NCBI GenBank assembly: GCA_012727955.1
Contig: JAAYGB010000021.1
Span: 1 to 64,000 of the forward strand
DNA: 64,000 nt
Origin: Bacillota bacterium
GTDB lineage: Bacteria > Bacillota > Limnochordia > DTU087 > JAAYGB01
Direction of reading: 5' to 3'
The position numbers and the translations under genes are program-made. The notes under the pieces were generated by a model, which worked only from the letters and a program-made list of their open reading frames with translations, ran no database searches and was not told the origin of the DNA. Shown here one piece after another: positions 9,908 to 21,583 of the stretch. The first letter of the stretch is position 1; every line of letters starts with the position of its first letter.

Positions 9908-10141
9908 ATGACCCGAAGGTACAAGACAGTATACGATCGCCGGGAGGGCAATTGGGTCGTCCTGATCCCCGATGAAGGAGAACTAGGTGAGATCTTGGTT
10001 CCGGCCAAGATGCTCACTGGATATGCTAGGGAAGGCGATGTGATCAACGTAGCCTTTACCAAGGACTCCGAGGATACTCAGCGGCGCCGGGAACGGGTAA
10101 GCAACCTGCTCCAGGAACTGCTGGGAAACAAAGACCAATAA
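9908..10141 (+). CDS. DUF3006 domain protein
   Basis: A small, 77-aa cytosolic protein of the DUF3006 family, an SH3-like beta-barrel of unknown function. It shows the family pattern: 'YDRREGNWVVLIPD', then 'ILVPAKML', then 'AREGDVINVAF', and a charged C-terminal helix. It sits in the MBL-HhH/PHP operon, and DUF3006 genes often lie beside ComEC-type MBL genes. A second, exported DUF3006 protein is encoded at 11003-11353. Confidence 0.85.
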   Translation: MTRRYKTVYDRREGNWVVLIPDEGELGEILVPAKMLTGYAREGDVINVAFTKDSEDTQRRRERVSNLLQELLGNKDQ

Positions 10142-10175
10142 TGAAGATAGGTAAACAATATGGAGGAGTAATTTG

Positions 10176-10934
10176 ATGCTGATCGATCTACACACCCACA
10201 CCTGTCGCTATTCGGCCTGCAGTAATTTTACCCCTCAGAGTATGGTGCGGGGTGCCATTGCCGCCGGTTTGGATGGAATGGTGATTACCGAGCATGATCA
10301 TATTTGGGGTAAGGACGAAATTGAGGAGCTACGGGCAGAGTTTCCCGAGATTAAGATTTTCCGGGGGATTGAGGTGTCCTGTGGTTTAGACCATTTCCTG
10401 GTATACGGCGTCCTGGAGGAAGGGTTGTTCTATCGGGATATGCCGGTGAGAAAGCTGCTGGACATCGTCGATGAGCGGGGCGGATGCGTCGTTCTGGCCC
10501 ATGCCTATCGCTATTACGATGGTGTGCCAGATACCCTCTTTGAGACTCCTACCATCGATGCCATTGAGTTTCGCAGCAGTAACATTCGCCGGTACACCCA
10601 AGAACCTCTGGAGCAATTGGCTCAGCGCCTGAAAGTACCGAAGGTGGCCGGGAGCGATGGTCACGCCGAGACCACCATTGGGATGTTTGCCACTCGCTTT
10701 CCCCAAGATATTGCCAACGAGCAGGAATTGGTGGCTGCAATTAAAGCTGGGGAAATGGAGATCCACGTCAATGAGGAACGGGTAGGCTGGGCCAATGCCA
10801 AGATCGAAGCCTCCGCCCATTGGGTCAAGGGGCTGTTGGCCGGCGGCGCCGATCCCGAAGAGATTCGGCGGCGGCACAAGGTCTCCAAGACCTTGGTCTA
10901 TGCGTTGACCAATCACTTAGATGTTCGAGTGTAG
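10176..10934 (+). CDS. PHP-domain phosphoesterase
   Basis: A 252-aa PHP-family metal-dependent phosphoesterase. Metal-binding motifs include 'DLHTHT' near the N-terminus, 'TEHDH' (about residue 39), 'GIEVSC', 'LAHAYRY' and 'GSDGHAE'. Substrates in this family include nucleotides, histidinol phosphate and RNA ends, so none is assigned. GGAGGAG (10162-10168) favours the ATG at 10176 over the TTG at 10173. The last 50 residues include an HTH-like segment ('EEIRRRHKVSKTLVYALTNHL'-type), possibly nucleic-acid-contacting. It is the last gene of the MBL/DUF3006/PHP operon. Confidence 0.85.
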   Translation: MLIDLHTHTCRYSACSNFTPQSMVRGAIAAGLDGMVITEHDHIWGKDEIEELRAEFPEIKIFRGIEVSCGLDHFLVYGVLEEGLFYRDMPVRKLLDIVDERGGCVVLAHAYRYYDGVPDTLFETPTIDAIEFRSSNIRRYTQEPLEQLAQRLKVPKVAGSDGHAETTIGMFATRFPQDIANEQELVAAIKAGEMEIHVNEERVGWANAKIEASAHWVKGLLAGGADPEEIRRRHKVSKTLVYALTNHLDVRV

Positions 10935-10939
10935 CGAAA

Positions 10940-10976
10940 ATGGCAGTGGGAAGAGTTGGTTTCTTCCCGCTGCCAT
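10940..10976. terminator. Strong hairpin between PHP gene and convergent DUF3006 gene
   Basis: ATGGCAGTGGGAAGA (10940-10954) pairs with TCTTCCCGCTGCCAT (10962-10976), 15 bp with one G-T pair. The T-run is weak on both strands. It probably terminates both convergent genes. Confidence 0.65.
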
Positions 10977-11002
10977 CTGGTTAATGCTAATTGAATTCAA
11001 CT

Positions 11003-11353
11003 CTAGTCCCCGCTGATTAGTCTCTGCAGCAGGGAGCGGTTGCGCTCCAGCGCGATTCTCGTTTCCACCCAGTCAATCTCGGCGGTACGTACCTTGCCTT
11101 CTTCGTCGAAGGCAATGCGGAGGATATCTCCCTCCCTTGCCAAGGCCGGTAGGTCTTCGACCGGCAGATGGACACAGGTATCGAGCTCAGAATACAATAC
11201 AGCCCAATCTCCTTCAATCCTATCTAGCACCAGGACATGGTCGAAGGCTGACGGAGGCTCTGCCTGCGGCGAGGCCAGGGATAGGCCCAAGGCCGCCAGG
11301 GTGACGAGAGGAAAAATGGCGTACAATGGGAATCTGTTAGGGTGATGGGACAT
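11003..11353 (-). CDS. Exported DUF3006 protein
   Basis: A 116-aa protein. Residues 1-30 form a signal peptide or membrane anchor ('FPLYAIFPLVTLAALGLSLA'). The rest fits DUF3006: 'LVLDRIEGDWAVLY', 'VHLPVEDLPALAREGDILRIAF', then a charged helix. It resembles the cytosolic DUF3006 protein at 9908-10141 but is exported and convergent to that operon. It may match the exported MBL-HhH protein, with the short form acting inside the cell; that is inference. Function is unknown. Confidence 0.75.
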   Translation of the reverse strand: MSHHPNRFPLYAIFPLVTLAALGLSLASPQAEPPSAFDHVLVLDRIEGDWAVLYSELDTCVHLPVEDLPALAREGDILRIAFDEEGKVRTAEIDWVETRIALERNRSLLQRLISGD

Positions 11354-11500
11354 GTAAAACCCCTCCTGCCCGAGGGGCAGGCCTAGGTGTCCTGGGGACT
11401 TGAGGGTAATCTTCGGCGGGCAGTAAGCTACTCCTGCTCACTGCCTGGTAGCGTAACGACTGGTTAGTAACCTTTCTATGGACAGAAGGAGGAATGCTAG

Positions 11501-14632
<3,132 letters not shown>

Positions 14633-14643
14633 TAGACGGGAAA

Positions 14644-14672
14644 GGGGCAGGCGGCACTATGCTGCCTGCTCC
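14644..14672. repeat. Hairpin between lacZ and the M42 peptidase gene
   Basis: GGGGCAGGCGGC (14644-14655) pairs with GCTGCCTGCTCC (14661-14672) with two G-T pairs and a 5-nt loop. No T-run follows, so it may be a weak terminator or an mRNA-stabilising hairpin. Confidence 0.45.
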
Positions 14673-14720
14673 TGAACTTACTCGGGAAGCATTGATTCCA
14701 CAAGGAGGACGGAAACAAAC

Positions 14721-15794
14721 ATGGATCCACGCTTAGAGATGTTAAAGGATTTAACGGAAGTAAAGGGAGTCCCTGGCTTTGAATATGAGGTCAAGGAAGT
14801 AATCGCCCGGTATCTTGAGGGCAAGGCAGAACTAGATCAGGACAATCTCGGCAGCATCATCGCCAAGAAGGAGGGAACCAGTTCTGGTCCCAGGATCATG
14901 CTGCCGGGTCACATGGATGAAATTGGGTTCATGGTCAGTTTCATCACCGAGGAAGGTTACCTCAAGTTCGTGCCCCTAGGAGGCTGGTGGGACCAGGTCC
15001 TTTTGGGTCACCGGGTAATTGTTCGTACCGATAACGGCGATGTTCCTGGAGTCATCGGTTCTAAGCCTCCCCATATTCTCGCCCCAGAGGATCGGAACAA
15101 AGTAGTCGAGAAAAAGGATATGTTCATTGACGTGGGAGCCGCCGATCGGAAGGAAGCCGAGGAGGTCTTTGGCATTCGGGTTGGCGATCCCATCGTTCCC
15201 GACAGCAGCTTCCAGGTAATGAAAAACGAGAAGTACCTGATGGCCAAGGCCTGGGATAACCGGATTGGCTGCGGGATTTTCATCGATGTGATCAATAACC
15301 TTCAGGGTGTCGATCATCCTAACACCGTTTATGGGGTTGGTACCGTGCAGGAGGAAGTGGGGCTTAGGGGAGCCCGCACCTCGGCCAGCAAAATTGATCC
15401 CGATGTCTGTATCGCGGTGGAAGTAGGCATTGCCGGGGATATGCCGGGAGTGAGGGAAGAGGACGCTCCGCCCAAGCTGGGCAAGGGCCCGATTCTGCTG
15501 GTGGCCGATGCCTCCTTGGTGGCCCATCGGGGACTGCGTTCCTTGGTAATAGAGACGGCTAAGTCTGCAGGTATTCCCCTGCAATATGCCACACTGATGG
15601 GCGGCGGTACCGATGCTGGAGCGGTACACCTCAACAAGGCCGGAGTTCCCAGTGTGTGCCTCGCCGTTCCCACCCGATACATCCACACCCACACCGGCAT
15701 CATTCACCGCGATGACTATGATGCCACCGTTAACTTGATTACTGAGGTAGTAAAGCGGTTAGACGCTGAGACGGTAGCGGGGTTAGTGCGCTAG
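14721..15794 (+). CDS. M42 family metallopeptidase (glutamyl aminopeptidase type)
   Basis: A 357-aa M42 dizinc aminopeptidase, historically also annotated as endoglucanase M. Metal and catalytic motifs are 'GHMDEIGF' (His ligand, about 55-62), 'KAWDNRIGCG' (bridging Asp), 'VQEEVGLRGA' (catalytic and ligand Glu), 'VEVGIAGDMPG' (ligand Asp region), and 'THTGIIHRDDY' near the C-terminus (last His). The family forms large tetrahedral dodecamers trimming peptides in the cytosol. Start ATG 14721 has AAGGAGGA upstream. It is followed by a strong terminator and appears to be monocistronic. Confidence 0.93.
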   Translation: MDPRLEMLKDLTEVKGVPGFEYEVKEVIARYLEGKAELDQDNLGSIIAKKEGTSSGPRIMLPGHMDEIGFMVSFITEEGYLKFVPLGGWWDQVLLGHRVIVRTDNGDVPGVIGSKPPHILAPEDRNKVVEKKDMFIDVGAADRKEAEEVFGIRVGDPIVPDSSFQVMKNEKYLMAKAWDNRIGCGIFIDVINNLQGVDHPNTVYGVGTVQEEVGLRGARTSASKIDPDVCIAVEVGIAGDMPGVREEDAPPKLGKGPILLVADASLVAHRGLRSLVIETAKSAGIPLQYATLMGGGTDAGAVHLNKAGVPSVCLAVPTRYIHTHTGIIHRDDYDATVNLITEVVKRLDAETVAGLVR

Positions 15795-15836
15795 AAAAAC
15801 CCCGACAAGAGAGCTAGAAAAGTACCAGACAAGAAT

Positions 15837-15870
15837 AAAGGTAGGAAACCTCAACGGGTTCCTACCTTTG
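15837..15870. terminator. Bidirectional terminator between convergent genes
   Basis: AAAGGTAGGAA and TTCCTACCTTT form a long stem (15838-15869), with A-rich sequence before and T-rich after. It serves the M42 peptidase and lpd genes. Confidence 0.8.
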
Positions 15871-15891
15871 TTCAATGCTACACCAAATTAC

Positions 15892-17304
15892 TCAAATATG
15901 AATCGCCAGACCTTTGGTGGCTAGGGATGCTTCATGCACCGCCTCAGCCACGGTCGGGTGAGCGTGAATAGTAGCTGCGATGTCGGCAGCTGTCAGACCC
16001 TGCTTTACCGCCAAGGTTAGCTCGGCGATTAGCTCCGTCGCTTGAGGCCCAATGATCCCTGCACCTATAATCTTGCCCGAGGATTTCTCAGTAATAACCT
16101 TGACCATACCGCGGTTGGTTCCATAGGTCAGGGCCTTGCCGTTGGCGGCAAAGGGGAAGGTGCCTACCTGGTAATCAATTCCCTGGGCCTTGGCCTCTGC
16201 TTCCGAAAGGCCCACGGTGGCAATCTCTGGTTGAGTAAAGAGCGCATTGGGAACCGCGCTGTAGTCCATCACAACGTCATTACCCACGATATTCTCCACC
16301 GCGACGATACCCTGTTGGGAAGCCACATGGGCCAGCTGTATCCTGTCCGTTACATCCCCAACAGCATAGATGTGGGGAATATTGGTCTGCATCCGGTTAT
16401 TGACCTTGATTCCCCGACGGGAGTCGTTGAGCTCAATGCCGATCCGCTTAAGCTCCAGGCCACCAAGGTTTGGTCGACGTCCAACGGCAACCAGTACTCG
16501 GTCGACACTGAGGGACTTAACTTCCCCCTTGTGGGTAAAGGAAAGAACACAGCCTCCATCTTCCGCCTCCTCGATGGCTTCAGCCCTCGCTCCGGTGTAG
16601 AGCTTGATTCCCGCCCGGCGGGCACTGAGGGCGATTTGGCGGCGAAGGTCGGTGTCTAGCATGGAGAGGATATCGTCGAGGAACTCGATGACACTGACTT
16701 CCACCCCGAAACTGGCGTAGATAAAGGCAAACTCCATCCCGATGATTCCACCGCCGATAATCGCCAGGGACTTAGGCAGCTCCTTGGTTTCCAAAGCCTC
16801 GGTGGAATCCATCACCTGAGGCAGATCGCTGCCGGGAATCGGCAATCGGATGGGATTAGAGCCGGTGGCAATGATGATGTTTTTTGATTGAACCGTTGTC
16901 TTAGTACCACCACCATCATCTACGATGACAGTATGGGCATCTTGAAGTTGAGCAGTTCCGGTAAGCAGAGTAACTTGGTTCTTCTTCAGTAAGTGTTCGA
17001 TGCCCCTTACTAACTGACCGACAATTTGGTCCTTGCGGTCAATAACCGCGGCCATATCCACTCCTACATCCTGGGCGATGCAGCCAAAATCCTTGGCGTT
17101 TTTCAGGCTTTCATACACTTCTGCTGAGCGAACCAAAGCTTTAGTAGGGATACAGCCCCGATTGAGACAGGTTCCACCCACTTTGTCCTTCTCAATTAAG
17201 ACTACCTTTGCTCCCAGTTTAGCACCCTGGATGGCGGCTACGTAGCCACCGGGCCCCGCGCCGATAATGGTAATGTCGCTGTTTATTACCCCTGCAGATT
17301 CCAT
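15892..17304 (-). CDS. lpdA: Dihydrolipoyl dehydrogenase
   Basis: The E3 flavoenzyme (FAD, NAD) that reoxidises lipoyl groups of 2-oxoacid dehydrogenases or the glycine cleavage system, 470 aa. It shows an FAD-binding 'IIGAGPGGYVAA' at the N-terminus, the redox-active disulfide C46/C51 in 'GGTCLNRGCIPTK', the NAD-binding 'IIGGGIIGMEFAF' near residue 182, and the catalytic His-Glu in 'HAHPTVAEAVHEA' near the C-terminus. GGGAGG lies 8 nt before the ATG. No E1, E2 or lipoate genes are adjacent, so its partner complex cannot be told. The upstream side borders the remnant island. Confidence 0.95.
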   Translation of the reverse strand: MESAGVINSDITIIGAGPGGYVAAIQGAKLGAKVVLIEKDKVGGTCLNRGCIPTKALVRSAEVYESLKNAKDFGCIAQDVGVDMAAVIDRKDQIVGQLVRGIEHLLKKNQVTLLTGTAQLQDAHTVIVDDGGGTKTTVQSKNIIIATGSNPIRLPIPGSDLPQVMDSTEALETKELPKSLAIIGGGIIGMEFAFIYASFGVEVSVIEFLDDILSMLDTDLRRQIALSARRAGIKLYTGARAEAIEEAEDGGCVLSFTHKGEVKSLSVDRVLVAVGRRPNLGGLELKRIGIELNDSRRGIKVNNRMQTNIPHIYAVGDVTDRIQLAHVASQQGIVAVENIVGNDVVMDYSAVPNALFTQPEIATVGLSEAEAKAQGIDYQVGTFPFAANGKALTYGTNRGMVKVITEKSSGKIIGAGIIGPQATELIAELTLAVKQGLTAADIAATIHAHPTVAEAVHEASLATKGLAIHI

Positions 17305-17405
17305 CTCATAGCCCTCCCGATTTTGAGAATTAAGCAGACCTAGCCAGTGACTATCAGTGGGTGGGATGTGTCAGTCAATTGCTAACTTCGGCTAGGTATT
17401 GGTGA

Positions 17406-18500
17406 GTCCTTCTTGTATTGCACAGCCGGAACTGTAGGGCAATCAAAGAATATTTGGATGAGCGATACTCGCTTCCTGAACGACCGTATAGATTCGAAGA
17501 TATTCGATATGAGTTTCGATGTTTTGAGGCTATCAAGACATTATTGAGTGTATATGAGCTTCCGTTTCGGAAAAAGTACCAGCCGGCGATTGAGGCCGAC
17601 AACGCTTTGGATGCTTCCATTACGTATAAGACCTTCCATCTACTGAATGCCCTTAATCTAGATGGAGTCATGTGTGCTCTTGTAAACGTAGTGCTCCACA
17701 GTTTCTCGAGTCAGTGTTATGAAGAGTTCGATATGACAGAGTTTGAGAGGTTCTTGAAGGAGCTCAAAAAGGATAGTGACCATACTGATAATAGGTTCAT
17801 GTACATACATAGTTGTGCCCATGATCTTTCAAGGCTAGCAATCATGTCTAAGGACTTCAAGCTACCTAGGGAGGCAGCAAAGAGGATCATTAAGGATGCA
17901 CATTACGGAAGACCAGAGTTATATTGCTTTAGTTTGACCAGAGACGAATTTAGGAAGGCTGAAAAGGAATTTACTGATTGGACCGACCAATGGATGAAAG
18001 ATAGGAACCAGGATCAGAATTTCAAGATAAAACTACTCTTCATGAGATTGCTTCGTACCGACAAGCGAGATAATCATCTTCACTATGCAAACAGTCAACC
18101 TCTCTTTACGAAAGTGAAAACGCTTGAACTAGATCACTTTGAGCCAGAAAACATAGATGAATCCAAACGTGATGAGTACTTCCATCCGAAAGATACTGAT
18201 TCAAGACAGAGGAAACAGTACGTAAATGAACTCGGAAACTTCATGCTCCTGGACAGACCGAGTAACAGTCGACTGGGAAATAAGCCGGCTAAAGAGTCGT
18301 TCAAGGCATATCAGGAAGTGGGGTTGGGTGACCACTGGTTGGTCAAAGAGTTAGGTGAGATGCTGCAAGAGCTGGGTGAGCGCGAAGTCCCAACAGAGCG
18401 CTTCTTTAGTGAGCGCAAGAAGAAGCTGCAGCAATATTTCTTAACGATCCTGGATATGGGACTAGGAGATACCCGGGTGAAGATTCGTTCTGCTACATAG
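17406..18500 (+). pseudogene. 5'-truncated GmrSD-type protein, DUF1524 (HNH) part only
   Basis: The open frame covers about 360 residues and resembles only the C-terminal half of DUF262/DUF1524 proteins, the GmrSD type IV restriction family. The HNH-like DUF1524 signature is visible: 'LELDHFEPEN' (about 233-242), 'YVNELGNFMLLDRPSNSRLG' and 'NKPAKESF'. The N-terminal DUF262 domain (ParB-like NTPase) is missing: an in-frame TGA lies at 17403, and the nearest start is TTG 17418 without a Shine-Dalgarno. Base composition is more A/T-rich than its neighbours, suggesting horizontal transfer. The coding part itself has no stop, so a functional stand-alone HNH protein cannot be excluded. Confidence 0.65.
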
Positions 18501-19131
18501 GTACTTTCGCACCGGGAACATTGGATAAGTGCCGGCAATCAACGTTGCGGCGAAAAAGATGGTCTTATCGAAGAGGCACGTGCGGACGTAGGGGATATAT
18601 CTAGATACGTCCAGTAGAAAAAACGTGTATTTCGGTTAATTCGATCACCGAATTCGGTTCAAATCGGGAGTGCGGACAGAGACCTGGTAGACTGTCGGGT
18701 CTCTTTCTTGTTGGCTGTGTATTGGATGAGTTGTTATCTTTCGTTGTTGTCGAATGTTGGGCAAGCTTGTAGAAGTCGTAGAACTCCTCGTATGGTCGTC
18801 CCATAGATTCGAGATCGCTATGATGACATGGTCCCATTTGGAACTTTTCGGTGGAGTCGGTTATACGGTTAGGAGACACGTGGGCCATGGGGGTACCGCC
18901 GGCAAAGCTTCGTACTATTCCAATTGCTCGATGGTTCCGCACTGAAGTTTTTCAAGATGTAGTCGTGTTCGGAAGCATCGGCTTCCAATACTGTATGGCG
19001 ATATGGGTAAGTTCCTTCTCATGCTCTTGGCGGTGCTGCTTCGAGTGCGGATATCGACTCTCTTGTCAAGATATTGCCCGAGCCGTACCGCACTGGAAGC
19101 AACTACCGATGGAGCATTGAGAAGATCTGTA
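18501..19131. other. Gene-free remnant DNA after the GmrSD-type fragment
   Basis: About 630 bases with no reading frame that I can support. The longest frames (113 aa on the minus strand from 18942, 89 aa on the plus strand) match no family I know. The composition is unlike the neighbours. It probably belongs to the same acquired and decayed segment as the DUF1524 fragment. Confidence 0.5.
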
Positions 19132-20523
19132 TTAAGAAGCTAGGCTTTCAGTAGTACGTTGCGGTTCGATATGCCGCACGTTTCGGATCCATTTTCTGCT
19201 TCGGAGCCGGAAAATGCACCAGAAGGACTTAATCGCAAAGTCTATATATAGACAGAAATAGACTATGTAGGGGGGCATGTTCCATACAAGACCTGTTAGG
19301 TAACCTAGAGGGATAGAGGCCACCCATAGGAAAAGGGCATCGGCCAGCATGAGGAACTTGGTGTCTCCTCCCCCTCGGAGTACCCCTTTGGTCATCACCG
19401 ATTGGACGCATTGGAAAAGAACGATCAGAGCCATGACCGACAACAGCTGAGAGGCCACCGCCCGGGTCTCAGCGGTTACGTTGTACAGGCTGAGCACAAA
19501 GGGTTTGGTCACCAGAATGAAGATTCCGGCGAAGATGCCAATAAACACGCTTAAGGTTAAGAAGGTATACCCTTGGGCCTGGGCCTTGTCATATTCCTCC
19601 CGGCCCACGGTGTTGGAGGTCATCACCGAACTAGTACTAGACAGTCCTTGAGTAGCTACAGTGCTGAGCTGCATGGTAACATTGGTGATGGCGTGGGCAG
19701 CCACCATCGCGGTGCCCATCCGGCCCATGATCATCGCCAAGGCATTGTTTCCCAAGGTAAGCAATCCGTCACTGACGATTACCGGCACAGCCATATGGAT
19801 GAACTGCTTCACGATATGCAGATCGATCCGGCGGAAGAAGTCGGTAATTTTCACCTTCAGTCTTTCGTCAAACCACAACAGGTAGCCGAAGGTAACGGAG
19901 AACTCACAGATGCGGGCGATCACGGTAGTAATGGCCGCCCCTGCAATCTCCAACCGAGGCGCTCCCAGATTCCCGAAGATCAGGACCCAGTTGAAGAACA
20001 GCTTGACAAGAAAGGCTACCAGAGATGCCAGAAGTCCAATCCGGACAATTCTGGCGGTGCGCAGGACGATAATCGTTGTTAGGTTGAGTCCGTGAAAGAG
20101 AAAAGCGAAGGCCAGGATGCGCAAATACCTAGCCCCACTGACAATTACCTCTGGGTCCTTGGTATAGATCGAAAGGATTTGCCTAGGAAAGGTGAAGGCC
20201 AAGAGAGAAAATAACAGGGCAAAGGAGACACACACCCGCCACATCAGGGCCAGGGTTTTGCGGAAGGACTGGGTGTCTTCGATGCCCCAGTATTGGCCAG
20301 TCATCACCGCGGCACCGCCGCCCATTCCCAAACAGAGTACGTTAAAGATGAAAAAGAATTGATTACCCAGGGAGGATCCGGCAATTTGGACATCTCCCAG
20401 GGAGCCGAGCATGATGGTATCTACTAGGTTCACCGAAATATTAATGATCGATTGAGCTACTACCGGAACAGCGATCATTAGAGCTGTCTTGTAGAAGTCT
20501 CTATCCCTGACTAATAATTGCAT
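19132..20523 (-). CDS. MATE family efflux transporter
   Basis: A 463-aa multidrug and toxic compound extrusion protein with about 12 membrane segments in two six-helix halves. The N-terminal 'VPVVAQSIINISVNLVDTIM' and 'LGMGGGAAVMTGQYWG' segments are MATE-typical, and the second half starts around 'HMAVPVIVSDGLLTLGNNAL'. It likely exports cationic compounds using a Na+ or H+ gradient. It is 39 bp downstream of a MerR-family gene on the same strand, which probably regulates it. The last 20 residues are hydrophilic and lie at the edge of the remnant island. Confidence 0.92.
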   Translation of the reverse strand: MQLLVRDRDFYKTALMIAVPVVAQSIINISVNLVDTIMLGSLGDVQIAGSSLGNQFFFIFNVLCLGMGGGAAVMTGQYWGIEDTQSFRKTLALMWRVCVSFALLFSLLAFTFPRQILSIYTKDPEVIVSGARYLRILAFAFLFHGLNLTTIIVLRTARIVRIGLLASLVAFLVKLFFNWVLIFGNLGAPRLEIAGAAITTVIARICEFSVTFGYLLWFDERLKVKITDFFRRIDLHIVKQFIHMAVPVIVSDGLLTLGNNALAMIMGRMGTAMVAAHAITNVTMQLSTVATQGLSSTSSVMTSNTVGREEYDKAQAQGYTFLTLSVFIGIFAGIFILVTKPFVLSLYNVTAETRAVASQLLSVMALIVLFQCVQSVMTKGVLRGGGDTKFLMLADALFLWVASIPLGYLTGLVWNMPPYIVYFCLYIDFAIKSFWCIFRLRSRKWIRNVRHIEPQRTTESLAS

Positions 20524-20562
20524 TACTGCACTCCTTATCCATCTAATTTGCGATTGATTAGA

Positions 20563-21033
20563 TCATTTGTCTTCTCGAGATAGGCGTCTTTCCTGGAGAA
20601 TTCGCTGCAAGGTGGCCGAATCCAGGACGGGGTATAGGCTGGTTAGTTCCTTGGGGGTTAATCGGTCCTTGGCCCTTTGTTCCTCCGTGTGGTAGTCGGC
20701 GTCCTGGATGTTTTCGCCTTCGAGAATTTCTTTGATAGCTTCCGTGGTGAGATTCTTCTGGATTAGGTCTTTGATCAGCAGCAAACGTTGGATATCTCTG
20801 TCGGAAAATCTCCGCTGATTTCCCGCGGTTCGCTGTGGGGAAATCAATCCCACTTGATCATAGTAGCGAATCTGTCGGGCCGATAGCCCGGTTTTCTCCA
20901 TCACATGACCAATGGAGTAGACATGAAGATCGGTCTTGTTGGTATCCATATCCTCAGACCGGCTGCACTTGCTTTCACCGCGCAGTCGGGTACCCTCCCT
21001 CCATGTAGAATCATAAACCCATGGCTTTCCCAT
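20563..21033 (-). CDS. MerR-family regulator, GlnR/TnrA-like
   Basis: A 156-aa transcription regulator. The winged-helix DNA-binding domain is 'VYSIGHVMEKTGLSARQIRY' onward, including 'YDQVGLISPQRTAGNQRRFS', which most resembles GlnR/TnrA. The C-terminus is short, without the effector domain of large MerR proteins. Two starts are possible: ATG 21033 has AAGGAG 8 nt upstream and adds 28 unusual residues; ATG 20949 fits the family length but has only GAGG very close to it. It lies 39 bp upstream of the MATE gene, so control of the pump is a reasonable inference; no glnA is adjacent. Confidence 0.85.
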   Translation of the reverse strand: MGKPWVYDSTWREGTRLRGESKCSRSEDMDTNKTDLHVYSIGHVMEKTGLSARQIRYYDQVGLISPQRTAGNQRRFSDRDIQRLLLIKDLIQKNLTTEAIKEILEGENIQDADYHTEEQRAKDRLTPKELTSLYPVLDSATLQRILQERRLSREDK

Positions 21034-21211
21034 CTACAGTACTCCTTGGAGCTGGGGTTGGTCCCTGCTTGGAGCACCCGGGGTAACCTTAGTAGCAAAT
21101 CTTCCCGAAAAAACCCCAGGATCCTTCTTGGATCAGATTTGCAACTCTGGGCTGGCCCTTTAGGAGGAAAAGAGCCGCGAAGTCACTAATAAATGGGTGC
21201 GGTGCAATTTA

Positions 21212-21240
21212 TTGACAACCCCAAAGCTCGGTAGTACCAT
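21212..21240 (+). promoter_or_regulatory. Sigma-70-type promoter for the ferredoxin gene
   Basis: TTGACA (21212-21217), a 17-nt spacer, then TACCAT (21235-21240), about 90 bases before the ferredoxin start. The -35 box is perfect and the -10 is fair. Confidence 0.6.
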
Positions 21241-21331
21241 ATAGGAGGCAGCGGATATAGTTTAGTTTAGTCTGAAAGCTAGCTGAACCTGTCTAGCTGG
21301 ACCTGTATAGAGGATTAGGGAGGTGCGTGTA

Positions 21332-21502
21332 ATGGCTCACGTGATCAGCGACGACTGTATCGCTTGCGGCGTCTGCGCCGACGAGTGTCCAGTTGAAGCC
21401 ATCAGCGAGGGCGACGACAAGTACGTTATCGATGCCGATCTGTGCACTGATTGCGGTGCTTGTGCCGACGTCTGTCCGACCGATGCTGCTCAACCGGAAT
21501 AA
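21332..21502 (+). CDS. 2[4Fe-4S] ferredoxin
   Basis: A 56-aa clostridial-type ferredoxin. Cluster ligands are Cys 9, 12, 15 and 19 in 'CIACGVCADECP', and Cys 38, 41, 44 and 48 in 'CTDCGACADVCP'; each four-Cys set shares ligands between the two cubanes in the usual way. It is strongly acidic, like low-potential electron carriers of anaerobes. AGGGAGGTG precedes the ATG. It has its own promoter and terminator, so it is monocistronic and possibly highly expressed. Confidence 0.95.
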   Translation: MAHVISDDCIACGVCADECPVEAISEGDDKYVIDADLCTDCGACADVCPTDAAQPE

Positions 21503-21523
21503 TAGTTGGATTTAGTACAAAAG

Positions 21524-21550
21524 CAGCGGGGCCTTTAGTGGCCCCTTTTT
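21524..21550 (+). terminator. Rho-independent terminator of the ferredoxin gene
   Basis: GGGGCC (21528-21533), loop TTTAGT, GGCCCC (21540-21545), then TTTTT. Confidence 0.9.
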
Positions 21551-21583
21551 GTATCTATAAACATATATTAAGAGGTGATCGGG

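Noticed and set aside
14976-15707. A minus-strand 243-aa frame antisense to the M42 peptidase gene.
   Set aside because: The plus strand carries all M42 metal motifs; the antisense frame has no family features.
17418-18500. A complete, active GmrSD restriction system.
   Set aside because: Only the DUF1524 half is present and the 5' end stops at an in-frame TGA, so it was called a fragment.
18655-18672. A tRNA T-loop-like GGTTCAAATC near a possible island end.
   Set aside because: The T-stem does not pair, and no acceptor or anticodon arm can be built around it, so it is not a tRNA or att site.
18601-18942. A minus-strand 113-aa frame with a faint resemblance to the eukaryotic FAR1 DNA-binding domain ('GRPYEEFYDFYKLA').
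   Set aside because: The match is short, there is no zinc pattern or neighbour support, no good start signal, and FAR1 is not expected in bacteria. It is treated as chance in decayed DNA.
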